From an uncultured Clostridia bacterium (GTDB taxonomy: Bacteria > Bacillota > Clostridia > Oscillospirales > Acutalibacteraceae): DNA of 64,000 nucleotides. The first letter of the stretch is position 1. Every line of letters begins with the position of its first letter. Where the stretch lies: NCBI GenBank assembly GCA_937916395.1, contig CALFTN010000032.1, forward strand, positions 1-64,000, written 5' to 3'. The translations under genes were made by a program, and so were the position numbers. The notes under the pieces were generated by a model. That model saw only the letters and a list, made by a program, of their open reading frames with translations. It did no database searches and was not told where the DNA came from. Shown here in pieces: positions 1 to 8,880 of this stretch.

Positions 1-253
1 TCGCTGATTTAATTCTGCCACCATTAATAAGCCCCATTTTATACATTGTATAAAGAAGTTTACGGTGTGATGGCTTGAAACCATCAATTTCAGGAATAGC
101 ACGTGAAACAATAACACTCATAGCATAAGGCATAAAGTTAGTTTCAAGGGTATCAGTAATCTGCTGACATACCACTTCACCAGCACCGATAATATTAGCT
201 GTTACTTCCTCTGGTTTATTAACCTCTGGAACATCTTTTTTCTTTCTTGCCAT
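1..253 (-). CDS. Type IIA DNA topoisomerase subunit A (ParC/GyrA-like), 5' part only
   Basis: This is the N-terminal 84 codons of a DNA-cleaving topoisomerase A subunit; the rest lies beyond the window start. After a charged leader (ATG at 253) the protein reads through PYAMSVIVSRAIPEIDG and HRKLLYTMYKMG, the conserved opening of the GyrA/ParC breakage-reunion domain. It forms the A2B2 enzyme with the ATPase subunit encoded 15 nt upstream on the same strand, so the two are surely co-transcribed. The catalytic tyrosine is not included. Because the partner at 269 is divergent from ordinary GyrB, this is more likely a topoisomerase IV-like paralogue than the main gyrase; that is inference. Confidence 0.9.
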   Translation of the reverse strand, partial: MARKKKDVPEVNKPEEVTANIIGAGEVVCQQITDTLETNFMPYAMSVIVSRAIPEIDGFKPSHRKLLYTMYKMGLINGGRIKSA

Positions 254-268
254 TTGTTTCACCCCACC

Positions 269-2269
269 TTAAGAAATGTCAGCAAGGTCAATATATAAAT
301 GACCATTTTCTGCAATATATTCTTTTCTGTCTTGAAGATTGTCACCTAAGAGAAGTTCAAACTTCTCAGCTATTAACTCTTCAACATCATTCGGTTCAAC
401 TTTAATAAGTCTTCTTGTCTGTGGATTCATTGTTGTGAGCCACATCATATCAGCATCGTTTTCACCGAGACCCTTCGAACGCTGAATTGTATATTTCGCA
501 TCACCGATTTCAGCAAGTGCTAAAGCCTTTTCTTTTTCTGTATATGCAAACCAGGTCTGACCCTTAGAAGTAATCTCATAAAGTGGTGATTCTGCAATAA
601 ATACCTTACCCTCTTTTAAAAGTGTAGGCATAAGTCTATAAATCATTGTTAAAATAAGTGTTCTGATGTGGAAACCGTCAACATCGGCATCGGTACAAAT
701 AATAATCTTACTCCAACGAAGATTTTCTAAATTAAAGAGAGACAACTCTTTATTTGATTTAGAAGAAACCTCAACACCACAGCCTAAAACCTTAATTAAA
801 TCTGTTATAATTTCGCTTTTAAAAATTCTATTATAATCAAACTTCAAGCAGTTAAGAATTTTACCACGAACTGGAATAACAGCCTGGAAAGATGAATCTC
901 TTGCCTGTTTACAAGCACCGAGAGCAGAGTCACCTTCCACTATGAAAATTTCTCTTTCGTTTGGGTCCTTACTACGACAATCAACAAATTTTTCAACTCT
1001 TGATGTCATATCATTTGAAGAAGAAAGTGTCTTTTTAAGATTCAATCTTGTAGTTTCCGCTTTAATTCTTGAACGCATATTTATAAGCACTTGCTCACAA
1101 ATTTTATCAGCATCAAGTTTATTTTCAATAAAGTAAATTTCAAGCTGATGACGGATAAACTCTGTCATTGCATCCTGAATAAACTTATTAGTAATAGCTT
1201 TTTTAGTCTGGTTTTCGTAAGAAGTCTGTGTTGAAAATGATGAAATAACAAGTACAAGACAGTCTTCAACATCCTGAAAACTGATTTTAGCGTCAGTTTT
1301 TAAATATTTGCTATTTTGTTTAAGATAAGCATCTATCTGAGCTACAAATGCACTTTTAACGGCTTTTTCAGGAGCACCACCATGCTCAAGCCAGCTTGAG
1401 TTATGATAATACTCTTTTAATTGCTTTTTGTTTGAAAAGCAAAGAGCAATATTCATTTTCAATTTGTAATCAGGCTTGTCCGCACGGTCTCTGCCCTTTC
1501 TTTCTGCTTGCCAGAATTGGACAGTGCTAAGACCATCTTCGCCTATAAATTCATTTACATAGTCAACAATACCGTTGTTATAAACAAACTCAAAAGTTTC
1601 AAATTTTGTTTCGGTAAGCTGATTTTTAAGAACAAATTTTACACCAGCATTAACAACAGATTGTCTTTTTAAAACATCCTGAAAATACTCTAATGGAACG
1701 TCAATATCTGTAAACACCTTTAAATCAGGACGCCATTTAATTCTTGAACCTGTATCCTTTTTATCATAAGGTGTTTTTTTCATATCGCCATCAATTTCAC
1801 CACTTTTAAAAGAAAGCTCGTAGCAATATCCACCTGTATGAATTTCAGCTTCCATATATTCTGACGCATACTGAGTAGCACAAAGACCAAGACCATTAAG
1901 TCCTAATGAAAACTCATAGCTACCACCATCGTTGGTATTATATTTACCACCAGCATAAAGGTCACAGAAAACAAGTTCCCAGTTATAACAATCTTCTTTT
2001 TTATTATAATCAACCGGAATACCACGGCCGAAGTCCTGAACTTCAATTGATTTATCTAAAAATCTTGTTACAACAATTTTGTTACCATAGCCTTCACGTG
2101 CTTCGTCTATTGAGTTAGAAATAATTTCAAAAATAGAGTGTTCGCAACCCTCAAGACCATCTGAACCAAAAATAACAGCAGGTCTTTTACGAACCCTGTC
2201 TGCACCTTTTAACTTCGAAATACTTTCGTTACCATAGTTTTGCTGAGTCTCATTTTTTGCTTTAGCCAT
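269..2269 (-). CDS. Type IIA DNA topoisomerase subunit B (ParE-like, divergent)
   Basis: This is the ATPase/TOPRIM subunit of a type IIA topoisomerase, 666 residues. The GHKL ATPase motifs are visible: EIISNSIDEA (48-57), DFGRG (79-83), GLNGLGLCA (123-131) and the QTKK loop (354-357). The TOPRIM metal-binding residues are in VEGDSAL (444-450) and TDADVDG (526-532). The usual RPGMYIG segment reads RPAVIFG and GLHG reads GLNG, so this is not a standard GyrB; it resembles a second ParE-type lineage seen in Clostridia. An in-frame upstream start at 2341 is rejected because it precedes a good promoter (2333-2360); the ATG at 2269 follows a GAAAGG element. The A subunit follows directly. Confidence 0.88.
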   Translation of the reverse strand: MAKAKNETQQNYGNESISKLKGADRVRKRPAVIFGSDGLEGCEHSIFEIISNSIDEAREGYGNKIVVTRFLDKSIEVQDFGRGIPVDYNKKEDCYNWELVFCDLYAGGKYNTNDGGSYEFSLGLNGLGLCATQYASEYMEAEIHTGGYCYELSFKSGEIDGDMKKTPYDKKDTGSRIKWRPDLKVFTDIDVPLEYFQDVLKRQSVVNAGVKFVLKNQLTETKFETFEFVYNNGIVDYVNEFIGEDGLSTVQFWQAERKGRDRADKPDYKLKMNIALCFSNKKQLKEYYHNSSWLEHGGAPEKAVKSAFVAQIDAYLKQNSKYLKTDAKISFQDVEDCLVLVISSFSTQTSYENQTKKAITNKFIQDAMTEFIRHQLEIYFIENKLDADKICEQVLINMRSRIKAETTRLNLKKTLSSSNDMTSRVEKFVDCRSKDPNEREIFIVEGDSALGACKQARDSSFQAVIPVRGKILNCLKFDYNRIFKSEIITDLIKVLGCGVEVSSKSNKELSLFNLENLRWSKIIICTDADVDGFHIRTLILTMIYRLMPTLLKEGKVFIAESPLYEITSKGQTWFAYTEKEKALALAEIGDAKYTIQRSKGLGENDADMMWLTTMNPQTRRLIKVEPNDVEELIAEKFELLLGDNLQDRKEYIAENGHLYIDLADIS

Positions 2270-2332
2270 TTTATTACCTAGCCTTTCAAAAATCACGAAT
2301 AATATACCATTATTTGTTATTAAACCTATTAT

Positions 2333-2360
2333 ATTATACAAGATATTGTAATTTAGTCAA
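2333..2360 (-). promoter_or_regulatory. Promoter of the parE-parC operon
   Basis: On the minus strand TTGACT is followed after 16 bp by TATAAT. Transcription would start near 2326, leaving a leader of about 55 nt before the ATG at 2269. Confidence 0.6.
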
Positions 2361-2424
2361 GATTTTTTTGAATTTTGCATAGATTTAGTCAATTCAATCA
2401 TACATTTAACTGGATGTGATAAAT

Positions 2425-3000
2425 ATGATGAACTATATATGGGTAATTATAATTGTGTTTTCATTTTTTTCTGCAATAGCAACTAATAATATGTCAATGC
2501 TTTCAACATCTGTTATTTCAGGTGGTAGTGATGCAATAACCCTTATAATTAAACTTACAGGCGTTATTTGTTTTTGGAACGGAATCATGGCTATTGCTGA
2601 AAAAAGTGGTTTTACAACATTACTTTGTAATCTTTTTCAACCAGTATTGAAGTTTCTGTTTCCTGATATAAAAGATAAAAAAATCAAAGATGCGATTTCG
2701 ATGAATATAACAGCCAATCTTTTGGGATTAGGAAACGCCGCTACACCATTAGGTCTAGAGGCAATGAAAAGAATGCAGGAGCACAATCTTTCAAAAGATA
2801 CTGCTAGTGATGATATGGTAAAATTTGTTGTTATAAATACTGCCGCACTTCACTTGATACCGACAAGTATTGCTTTTTTAAGGCAGGATTTCGGTAGCAA
2901 AAATCCAATGGAAATAATGTTACCCGGGCTTATAACTTCAATTTTAAGTTTATTTGTTGGCATTACTCTTACATTCCTTTTGAAGAGGTTTTTTAAATGA
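2425..3000 (+). CDS. spmA: Spore maturation protein A (SpmA-like)
   Basis: This is a multi-pass membrane protein of the nucleoside-recognition/gate domain family; SpmA acts with SpmB in dehydration of the spore core in Bacillus and Clostridium. Visible features are an N-terminal hydrophobic helix, the NNMSMLSTSVISGG segment, a second helix with the GVICFWNGIMAI motif, and the NLLGLGNAATPLGLEAM signature typical of SpmA. The start is taken at the ATG at 2425, 8 nt after GGATG, inside a GGATGTGAT sequence complementary to the 16S rRNA end; a GTG at 2416 is possible but lies inside that sequence. The stop overlaps the spmB start as ATGA, which indicates translational coupling. Confidence 0.9.
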   Translation: MMNYIWVIIIVFSFFSAIATNNMSMLSTSVISGGSDAITLIIKLTGVICFWNGIMAIAEKSGFTTLLCNLFQPVLKFLFPDIKDKKIKDAISMNITANLLGLGNAATPLGLEAMKRMQEHNLSKDTASDDMVKFVVINTAALHLIPTSIAFLRQDFGSKNPMEIMLPGLITSILSLFVGITLTFLLKRFFK

Positions 3001-3521
3001 TTAATTTTACAGATTTTATTTTACCTGCAATAGTCACAATTATCATAGCTTTTGGTGCAATAAAAGGAATTAACGTCTTTGATACTTTTTTAGATGGTGC
3101 TAAAGGTGGATTTAAAACTGTTCATGGAATTACACCACCACTTATAGCGCTCATTGTTGCTGTCAATATGCTAAAAAACTCTGGTGGTCTTAATATTATT
3201 ACTGATTTTCTTTCGCCAATTGCTTCAATTTTAAAAATCCCCAAAGACGTCACACCATTAATAATTCTATCACCAATTTCTGGCAGTGGTTCACTTTCAG
3301 TTTTTGAAAATATTTTAAAAGAATTCGGCCCAGATTCTTTTATAGGACGCACCGCTTCTGTTATGATGGGCTCAACTGAAACTACGTTTTACGCCACAAC
3401 TCTTTATTATGGTTCATGTAATATAAAAAAGACACGACACACATTGCCTTGTGCAATATGTGCCGATATAACAAGTTTTATTTTTTCTGCAAGAGCAGTT
3501 AGTTTATTTTTACAAAATTAA
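2997..3521 (+). CDS. spmB: Spore maturation protein B (SpmB-like)
   Basis: This is the second half of the SpmA/SpmB pair, 174 residues, hydrophobic with about five membrane segments. The family signatures GITPPLIALIVAVNMLKNSG and the later ISGSGSLSVFENIL and GSTETTFYATTLYYGSC segments are all present; the last is nearly invariant in SpmB. The start codon shares ATGA with the spmA stop. Presence of both genes indicates an organism that sporulates or recently did, although no other sporulation gene lies in this window. The gene converges on radC, and its stop lies within 4 nt of the radC stop on the other strand. Confidence 0.92.
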   Translation: MINFTDFILPAIVTIIIAFGAIKGINVFDTFLDGAKGGFKTVHGITPPLIALIVAVNMLKNSGGLNIITDFLSPIASILKIPKDVTPLIILSPISGSGSLSVFENILKEFGPDSFIGRTASVMMGSTETTFYATTLYYGSCNIKKTRHTLPCAICADITSFIFSARAVSLFLQN

Positions 3522-4228
3522 TCGTCGAAATAGCTTGCAAAAGCATCATGCTCACGCATGGAAAAATGCGTTTTTTCGCCTAAAATTATATGATCAAATA
3601 AAGCTACTTTAATTCTTCTTAGCATAACCGATATTGAAGATGTAACATCAATATCTGCACCAGATGGAAAAGAATCACCATCTGGATGATTGTGTGCAAT
3701 AACAACATAAGAAGCGTCACAATCAAGTATTATAGAAACAAGCTTTTTTATATCAAAATCCACTTTAACAGAATCACCCTCAGATACAAACTCAACAAGT
3801 TTCAATCTGAACCCTGAATCAAAGCAAACAACTAAAAAGCGTTCCTTTGATTCGCTGATATAGTGAGACTTAACAAGACTTATAAGCTCTGCATTATTTA
3901 AATACGGTGTCTTCTTAATATTACCCTCTTTAAGAACTCTTACACACAATTCGCCCATTCCAGAAAGCATAACGGCAGTATTTCTACCTACTCCAATTAC
4001 CCTTTCAAGTTGTTTTGGGGATGCCTTTACAACACCAGCAAGACTATCGAATTCATTTAATAATCTGTGAGCGAGTTCATTTGTATCTTCACGAGGTATT
4101 GAATAAAAGAGCAACAACTCGAGAAGTCTATGGTCCTCGAGTTGTTCAAAACCGTTTTTTAAAACATTTTCACGTACTCTTTCACGGTGACCTGCATGAA
4201 CATTCTTTTTTGTGTTCTGACTACTCAT
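3518..4228 (-). CDS. radC: RadC family JAB-domain protein
   Basis: This is a RadC-like protein of 236 residues, a helix-hairpin-helix region (about 30-95) followed by a JAB1/MPN metalloprotease-like domain. The JAMM motif is intact: HNHPDG (179-184) with the downstream SGADID aspartate near 192. The DNA-repair role historically assigned to RadC is disputed and its substrate is unknown. A strong AGGAG lies 5 nt before the ATG. It is 29 nt downstream of metK on the same strand, so both probably share the metK promoter. Confidence 0.9.
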   Translation of the reverse strand: MSSQNTKKNVHAGHRERVRENVLKNGFEQLEDHRLLELLLFYSIPREDTNELAHRLLNEFDSLAGVVKASPKQLERVIGVGRNTAVMLSGMGELCVRVLKEGNIKKTPYLNNAELISLVKSHYISESKERFLVVCFDSGFRLKLVEFVSEGDSVKVDFDIKKLVSIILDCDASYVVIAHNHPDGDSFPSGADIDVTSSISVMLRRIKVALFDHIILGEKTHFSMREHDAFASYFDD

Positions 4229-4257
4229 ACATTCTCCTAGAAAAAATATTCAAAAAA

Positions 4258-5442
4258 TCAGATATTTGCAGCTTTTTTGAGTGTTTCAGCCATATCAGTC
4301 TTTTCCCATGCAACATCCAAATCAATTCTGCCCATGTGACCGTATGCAGCAAGCTGTCTGTATTGTGGCTTTCTTAATTGAAGCTTTTCAATAATTGCAG
4401 CAGGACGCAAATCAAAGTTTGCGTTAACAATATCTTCAAGTTTTGCATCGCTTAGCTTACCTGTTCCAAATGTATCAACACGAACAGAAAGAGGTTTTGC
4501 AACACCAATAGCGTAAGCTAACTGAACCTCACATTTATCTGCAAGACCTGCAGTAACAATGTTTTTAGCAACATATCTTGCAGCATAAGCGGCACTTCTG
4601 TCAACCTTTGTTGGGTCTTTACCTGAGAAAGCACCACCACCATGACGAGAATATCCACCGTATGTATCAACAATAATTTTTCTACCTGTAAGACCACTAT
4701 CGCCAACAGGACCACCAATTACAAAGTTACCAGTTGGGTTAACATAGAATTTTGTATTTTCATCAAGATATTTAGCAGGAATGATTGGTTTAATAACATT
4801 CTCAATAATATCCTTACGAAGAACTTCAATATCAATTGGGTCGTGCTGAGAAGAAACAACAACAGCTTCAACTCTTACTGGGTTATCGTTATCATCATAT
4901 TCAACTGTAACCTGACTTTTACCATCTGGACGAAGGTATGTTAAAGTACCATTCTTTCTTACCTCTGTAAGACGACGAGCTAATTTATGAGCCAAAGAAA
5001 TTGGGAGTGGCATAAGCTCTTCTGTGTCATTACAAGCAAAACCGAACATCATACCCTGGTCACCTGCACCGTGAAGGTTATATGGGTCATTTTCGCCATC
5101 TTTTAATTCTAGTGACCTATCAACACCCATTGAAATATCGGTTGATTGTTTGTCGATTGTAGTCAAAACAGCACATGTATTACCATCAAAACCACAATTT
5201 GGATTATCAAAACCAATGTCACAAACAGTCTTTCTTATAACAGCAGGAAAGTCAATTTGAGCTGTAGTAGTAATTTCACCCATTACAGTAACAACACCAG
5301 TTGTACAAGTTGTTTCGCAAGCAACTCTTGCCTCTTTATCTTGCGCTAAAATAGCGTCTAAAATAGCGTCAGAAACGCAGTCACAAACCTTATCAGGATG
5401 ACCTTCTGTAACTGATTCTGATGTAAAAAATCTTCTTGCCAT
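4258..5442 (-). CDS. metK: S-adenosylmethionine synthetase
   Basis: MetK makes S-adenosylmethionine from methionine and ATP in the cytoplasm. The length of 394 residues is normal. Signatures are GHPDK at 14-18, GAGDQGMMFGFA (the methionine/ATP-binding loop) and GGGAFSGKDPTKVDRSAAYA. It starts at an ATG preceded by GGAGG at ideal spacing and has its own consensus promoter. No S-box or other SAM riboswitch is visible in its leader of about 45 nt, which is too short to hold one. Confidence 0.98.
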   Translation of the reverse strand: MARRFFTSESVTEGHPDKVCDCVSDAILDAILAQDKEARVACETTCTTGVVTVMGEITTTAQIDFPAVIRKTVCDIGFDNPNCGFDGNTCAVLTTIDKQSTDISMGVDRSLELKDGENDPYNLHGAGDQGMMFGFACNDTEELMPLPISLAHKLARRLTEVRKNGTLTYLRPDGKSQVTVEYDDNDNPVRVEAVVVSSQHDPIDIEVLRKDIIENVIKPIIPAKYLDENTKFYVNPTGNFVIGGPVGDSGLTGRKIIVDTYGGYSRHGGGAFSGKDPTKVDRSAAYAARYVAKNIVTAGLADKCEVQLAYAIGVAKPLSVRVDTFGTGKLSDAKLEDIVNANFDLRPAAIIEKLQLRKPQYRQLAAYGHMGRIDLDVAWEKTDMAETLKKAANI

Positions 5443-5493
5443 AAAAATACCTCCAAATATGACAAATAAACATTATTTTCATACTTATCTGCT

Positions 5494-5522
5494 ATTTTAC
5501 ACTAATATAAATTTATTGTCAA
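5494..5522 (-). promoter_or_regulatory. metK promoter
   Basis: Minus strand TTGACA, 17-bp spacer, TAAAAT. It lies in the gap between the mazF terminator and metK, so metK-radC is transcribed separately from mazF. Confidence 0.7.
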
Positions 5523-5564
5523 GACAATAAAATAACAACAGGCACTAAAAAAGTGTCTGTTGTC
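5521..5564 (-). terminator. Terminator after mazF
   Basis: A hairpin with arms ACAACAGRCAC/GTGYCTGTTGT (5534-5545 and 5553-5564) is followed on the minus strand by a T-rich tract, 5 nt beyond the mazF stop codon. Confidence 0.75.
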
Positions 5565-5568
5565 TTCT

Positions 5569-5922
5569 TTAAATGTTCTCCAGCAAACCAAAGCTCACTG
5601 AAAGTGCTTTATCTATTCTATCCATATCATTTTCAGGTAAATTACCCATTCGCTCTTTAAGCCTTTGTTTGTCGAGAGTTCTTATTTGTTCAAGCAAAAC
5701 AATCGAGTCTTTAGAAAGTCCACAGCTATTTGCGTTAACGCTTATATGCGTTGGTAAATTTGTCTTGAATTTCTGGCTTGTAATTGCAGCCGCTATAACT
5801 GTAGGACTATATTTATTCCCAACATTATTCTGAACAATAAGTACAGGTCTTACTCCACCCTGCTCCGAACCAACAACAGGACTTAAATCCGCATAATAAA
5901 TTTCGCCTCTTTTAATAGTCAC
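5569..5922 (-). CDS. MazF/PemK/NdoA-type mRNA interferase
   Basis: This is a 117-residue endoribonuclease toxin of the MazF/EndoA family. The family opening IKRGEIYYADLSPVVGSEQ, the GVRPVLIVQNN strand and the Q-I-R-T-L-D motif with following R are all present, so the catalytic R and T positions look intact. The GTG start is preceded by GGAG at 9-nt spacing. In Bacillus the antitoxin gene sits directly upstream; here the 160 nt upstream hold no plausible antitoxin and the next gene is a BspA-like protein. It is therefore an orphan toxin, or its antitoxin lies elsewhere. The neighbours give no functional hint. Confidence 0.93.
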   Translation of the reverse strand: MTIKRGEIYYADLSPVVGSEQGGVRPVLIVQNNVGNKYSPTVIAAAITSQKFKTNLPTHISVNANSCGLSKDSIVLLEQIRTLDKQRLKERMGNLPENDMDRIDKALSVSFGLLENI

Positions 5923-6045
5923 TTTATCACTCTCCGATATTATGTTTTCACATTCCTATTTTTGACTGAAAATACAAAAATAATCACAAAAAGTGAAAGT
6001 TGTTTTAACATCCCCATTCCATTATATTAAAGTCTTAATTTAAAG

Positions 6046-6077
6046 GTTAAAAAAACCACCGCAAAAGCGATGGTTTT
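6046..6077 (-). terminator. Terminator after the small BspA-like gene
   Basis: On the minus strand ACCATCGC-TTTT-GCGGTGGT is followed by TTTTTTAACC, just past the stop codon at 6084. Confidence 0.8.
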
Positions 6078-6083
6078 AAAAAA

Positions 6084-6968
6084 TTATTCGAGATCGACTT
6101 TAAATTCATATCTACGAGCAACAGTCTCTGCTTCAGTACCAGATTTACAAATAATTGTCAAATCCTTACTACAGCCTGCAAAAGCATTATCACCAATAAC
6201 TGTAACTGACTCTGGAATTTTAAGTTTTTTAAGTGAAGTGCAATTAGCAAAGCAATTAGCACCAATAGTAGTGGTATTAGCAGATAATGAAATATTTGAA
6301 AGCGAAATACAATTTTCAAAAACAGATTCGCCAATATCTACATAGTTAGTACCAAGAAAATATACACTCTTTAATGACTGACAATTATTGAATGCAGCTG
6401 TAGAAATATTTGTAACTGTTTTTGGTATGTAAACACTGGTAATTTTTGAATTTTTAAAACAAGCGCTACCGATAGTTGTAACATTAAAGCCAGCAACTGT
6501 TTCAGGAATAGATGGAGTCATATCACTACCGATATACTTGGTTAATGTAACCTCTTTATTTTCTTTATCAACTCTATACTGATAATCTACCATTTCTACT
6601 CTTGGTGGAGCTTCAGAAGATTCTTCTTGCTTTGATGAAGGCTCTGTCTGAACCGGGTCAGTAACATAAACATAGCTAATAATTATATTAGGGCTTGTCG
6701 CAGGATTTGTCGGCACGGTTGCACTTGGATCTTCAGTTGAGCTTTCCGGCTCTGTCGATAAATCGAGCGAACTAAGGTAAGCATCCCAATCAAATGCCGA
6801 AACTGTTTCAAGTGGTTGAGTCGGCAACAATGTGGTGCTCACAGTCGAATTAGTTGTAGAAGTTCCTTGTGAGTCATCAGGATTTTTTAAAATGCTCACA
6901 GTTGCAATAGATGCTATAAGAACAAAAGTCGCCGCAATAGAAGCGATTATTTTGGTTGGTTTTTTCAT
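6084..6968 (-). CDS. BspA-type leucine-rich-repeat membrane/secreted protein
   Basis: A 294-residue protein with a basic N-terminus and one hydrophobic helix (about residues 8-28), then a serine/threonine/proline/glutamate-rich linker (about 30-120) and five or so LRR_5/BspA repeats such as ITSVYIPKTVTNISTAAFNN and ANCFANCTSLKKLKIPES. The fold is a surface-exposed ligand or host/substrate-binding repeat domain held off the membrane by the linker. No enzymatic motif is present. The start is the ATG at 6968, six bases after GAGGGA; an in-frame TTG five codons upstream lies inside the ribosome-binding site and is rejected. The ligand is unknown. Confidence 0.85.
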   Translation of the reverse strand: MKKPTKIIASIAATFVLIASIATVSILKNPDDSQGTSTTNSTVSTTLLPTQPLETVSAFDWDAYLSSLDLSTEPESSTEDPSATVPTNPATSPNIIISYVYVTDPVQTEPSSKQEESSEAPPRVEMVDYQYRVDKENKEVTLTKYIGSDMTPSIPETVAGFNVTTIGSACFKNSKITSVYIPKTVTNISTAAFNNCQSLKSVYFLGTNYVDIGESVFENCISLSNISLSANTTTIGANCFANCTSLKKLKIPESVTVIGDNAFAGCSKDLTIICKSGTEAETVARRYEFKVDLE

Positions 6969-7104
6969 AGAAGATTCCCTCAAAAAATATTAGTCAAAAA
7001 TATACTTTGTCATTATACTATAAATCGACAGAAATGTATATAGTATTTTTTTACCAAATTGTTAATAAATAATTTCTACAATATGCTAAAAATAAACTGT
7101 TCTC

Positions 7105-7133
7105 TTGTAAATTAAAAGACAATGTGTTAGACT
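7105..7133 (+). promoter_or_regulatory. Promoter of the GH13 gene
   Basis: TTGTAA, 17-bp spacer, TAGACT, followed by the start codon at 7166 with GTGAGG in between. Confidence 0.45.
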
Positions 7134-7165
7134 GTTATTAAATTTTTAAAGTGAGGTATTTTATT

Positions 7166-8839
7166 ATGCAAAAAGCATGGTACAAAGAAATGGTCGTTTA
7201 CCAGGTATGGCCAAGAAGTTTTAAAGACTCTAACGGCGATGGTATCGGTGACCTTGAGGGTATTTACTCTAAACTCGATTATATCAAAAGCATTGGTATT
7301 GACGCTATATGGTTTTCACCACTTTTCTGCTCACCTAATGCTGACTATGGTTACGATATTGCTGACTATATGGATATAAACCCAGAATACGGCGATATGG
7401 ATACTTTCAAAAAGGTTTTAGCTCGTGCTCACGAACTCGGAATGAAAGTATTTATGGACTTAGTTGTTAACCACACATCAACTGAGCACAAATGGTTTAA
7501 AGAGAGCTGTAAAAGTGTAGATAACCCTTACCACGATTATTATATCTGGAGAAAAGGTAAAGGTAAAAACGGTAAAAAACCACCAAACAACTGGCTTTCA
7601 ACATTTGAAGGTGGTGCTTGGGAATATGTTGAATCTGTCGATGAATATTACCTTCACGTTTTCACAAAAGGTCAACCAGACTTAAATATGGATAACCCAA
7701 AGGTTCGTGAAGAAGTAAAAAATATTATGAAGTTCTGGCTTGATATGGGTGTAGATGGCTTCCGTGAAGACGTTATTACATACATCTCTAAAAAAGAAGG
7801 ACTTCCAAACGGTATTCCGATTCCTGTTGCTTGTGGTATGGAGCATTATAACTGTGGTCCACACCTTTATGAATACCTCAAAGAATTCCACGACGACGTT
7901 CTTTCAAAATATGATTGCTTTACAGTCGGTGAAGGTCCTCTTCTTACAACTGACAGAGCACTTAAGTTTGTTACTGAGGGTGAGGGTCAGGTTCTCAAAA
8001 CAATGTTCAGCTTTGACCACCTTGAAGCAGACTGCTTTATGACAGACTGGATTAAAACACCATTTAATCTTAAAAAGATGAAAAAGTGCTACCAGAAATG
8101 GTATGATGCAATGAACGGCAAAGCTTGGCACACTCTTTACCTCGAAAACCATGACCATCCTCGTATAGTTGACCGTTATGGTAGCTTAAAATACAGAGTT
8201 GAAAGTGCAAAAATGCTTGCAACAATGTGCTACTTACAGAAAGGTACACCTTTCATTTATCAGGGTCAAGAAATTGGTATGACAAACATTGAACTTCATT
8301 CTATTGATGAATTCAAGGATATGATTACCTTCAATAACCAGAAAATGTTTAACAAGCTTGGCATCAAGGGTGACAGATTTGTTAAGATGGCAAACAAAGG
8401 CTCACGTGAAAACTCAAGAACTCCTGTTCAATGGGATGACTCAGAGTATGCTGGTTTCTCAACAGTAGAGCCTTGGTTCAACCTTAACCCTAACTATAAA
8501 GAAATTAACGTTGCAGCAGCAGAAAAAGACCCTGACAGTATTCTTAACTATTACAGAAAGCTTTTAAAATTCAGAAAAGAAAATGAAGTTGCAATTTATG
8601 GCTCATTTAAGCAATATTATGAAAACAGCAAAGAGCTCTTCGTTTACGAAAGAGAGCTTGACGGCGTAAAATTGCTTGTTATCAACTCATTTGTTGAAAA
8701 CGAAGTTGATTTCAAAGCACCTCAGGGATTTGATCTTACTAAAGGTGAGCTTGTACTTTCAAACTACAACTACCCTGCTACAACTAGTAACGGCTTCAAA
8801 ACAAAACCTTACGAAACAAGAGTTTATCTCTTTAAATAA
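7166..8839 (+). CDS. GH13 alpha-glucosidase (oligo-1,6-glucosidase type)
   Basis: A cytoplasmic alpha-glucosidase of 557 residues in the oligo-1,6-glucosidase/trehalose-6-phosphate hydrolase branch of GH13. The opening AWYKEMVVYQVWPRSFKDSN is typical. Catalytic residues can be placed: nucleophile D202 in GFREDVITYI, acid/base E256 in TVGEGP, and D330 in ENHDHPR. The residue after the nucleophile is Val (203), as in enzymes preferring alpha-1,6 links. The usual Met before the nucleophile is Glu here. No signal peptide. The ATG at 7166 is chosen because GTGAGG lies nine bases before it; the GTG at 7151 is part of that site. It is monocistronic, ending in a bidirectional terminator. Confidence 0.92.
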   Translation: MQKAWYKEMVVYQVWPRSFKDSNGDGIGDLEGIYSKLDYIKSIGIDAIWFSPLFCSPNADYGYDIADYMDINPEYGDMDTFKKVLARAHELGMKVFMDLVVNHTSTEHKWFKESCKSVDNPYHDYYIWRKGKGKNGKKPPNNWLSTFEGGAWEYVESVDEYYLHVFTKGQPDLNMDNPKVREEVKNIMKFWLDMGVDGFREDVITYISKKEGLPNGIPIPVACGMEHYNCGPHLYEYLKEFHDDVLSKYDCFTVGEGPLLTTDRALKFVTEGEGQVLKTMFSFDHLEADCFMTDWIKTPFNLKKMKKCYQKWYDAMNGKAWHTLYLENHDHPRIVDRYGSLKYRVESAKMLATMCYLQKGTPFIYQGQEIGMTNIELHSIDEFKDMITFNNQKMFNKLGIKGDRFVKMANKGSRENSRTPVQWDDSEYAGFSTVEPWFNLNPNYKEINVAAAEKDPDSILNYYRKLLKFRKENEVAIYGSFKQYYENSKELFVYERELDGVKLLVINSFVENEVDFKAPQGFDLTKGELVLSNYNYPATTSNGFKTKPYETRVYLFK

Positions 8840-8880
8840 AAAAACTAACCGAGTGGAAACCACCACTCGGTTAGTTTTTT
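8840..8880. terminator. Bidirectional terminator
   Basis: Arms CTAACCGAGTGG and CCACTCGGTTAG with A-run and T-run on both sides serve both the GH13 gene and the convergent EEP-family gene. Confidence 0.9.

Noticed and set aside
5443..5493. A SAM riboswitch upstream of metK
   Set aside because: The promoter leaves a leader of only about 45 nt, too short for any known SAM riboswitch.
5940..6011. A 23-codon hydrophobic open frame upstream of mazF that could be an antitoxin or leader peptide
   Set aside because: No properly spaced ribosome-binding site, unrelated to MazE-type antitoxins, and short enough to occur by chance in A/T-rich DNA.
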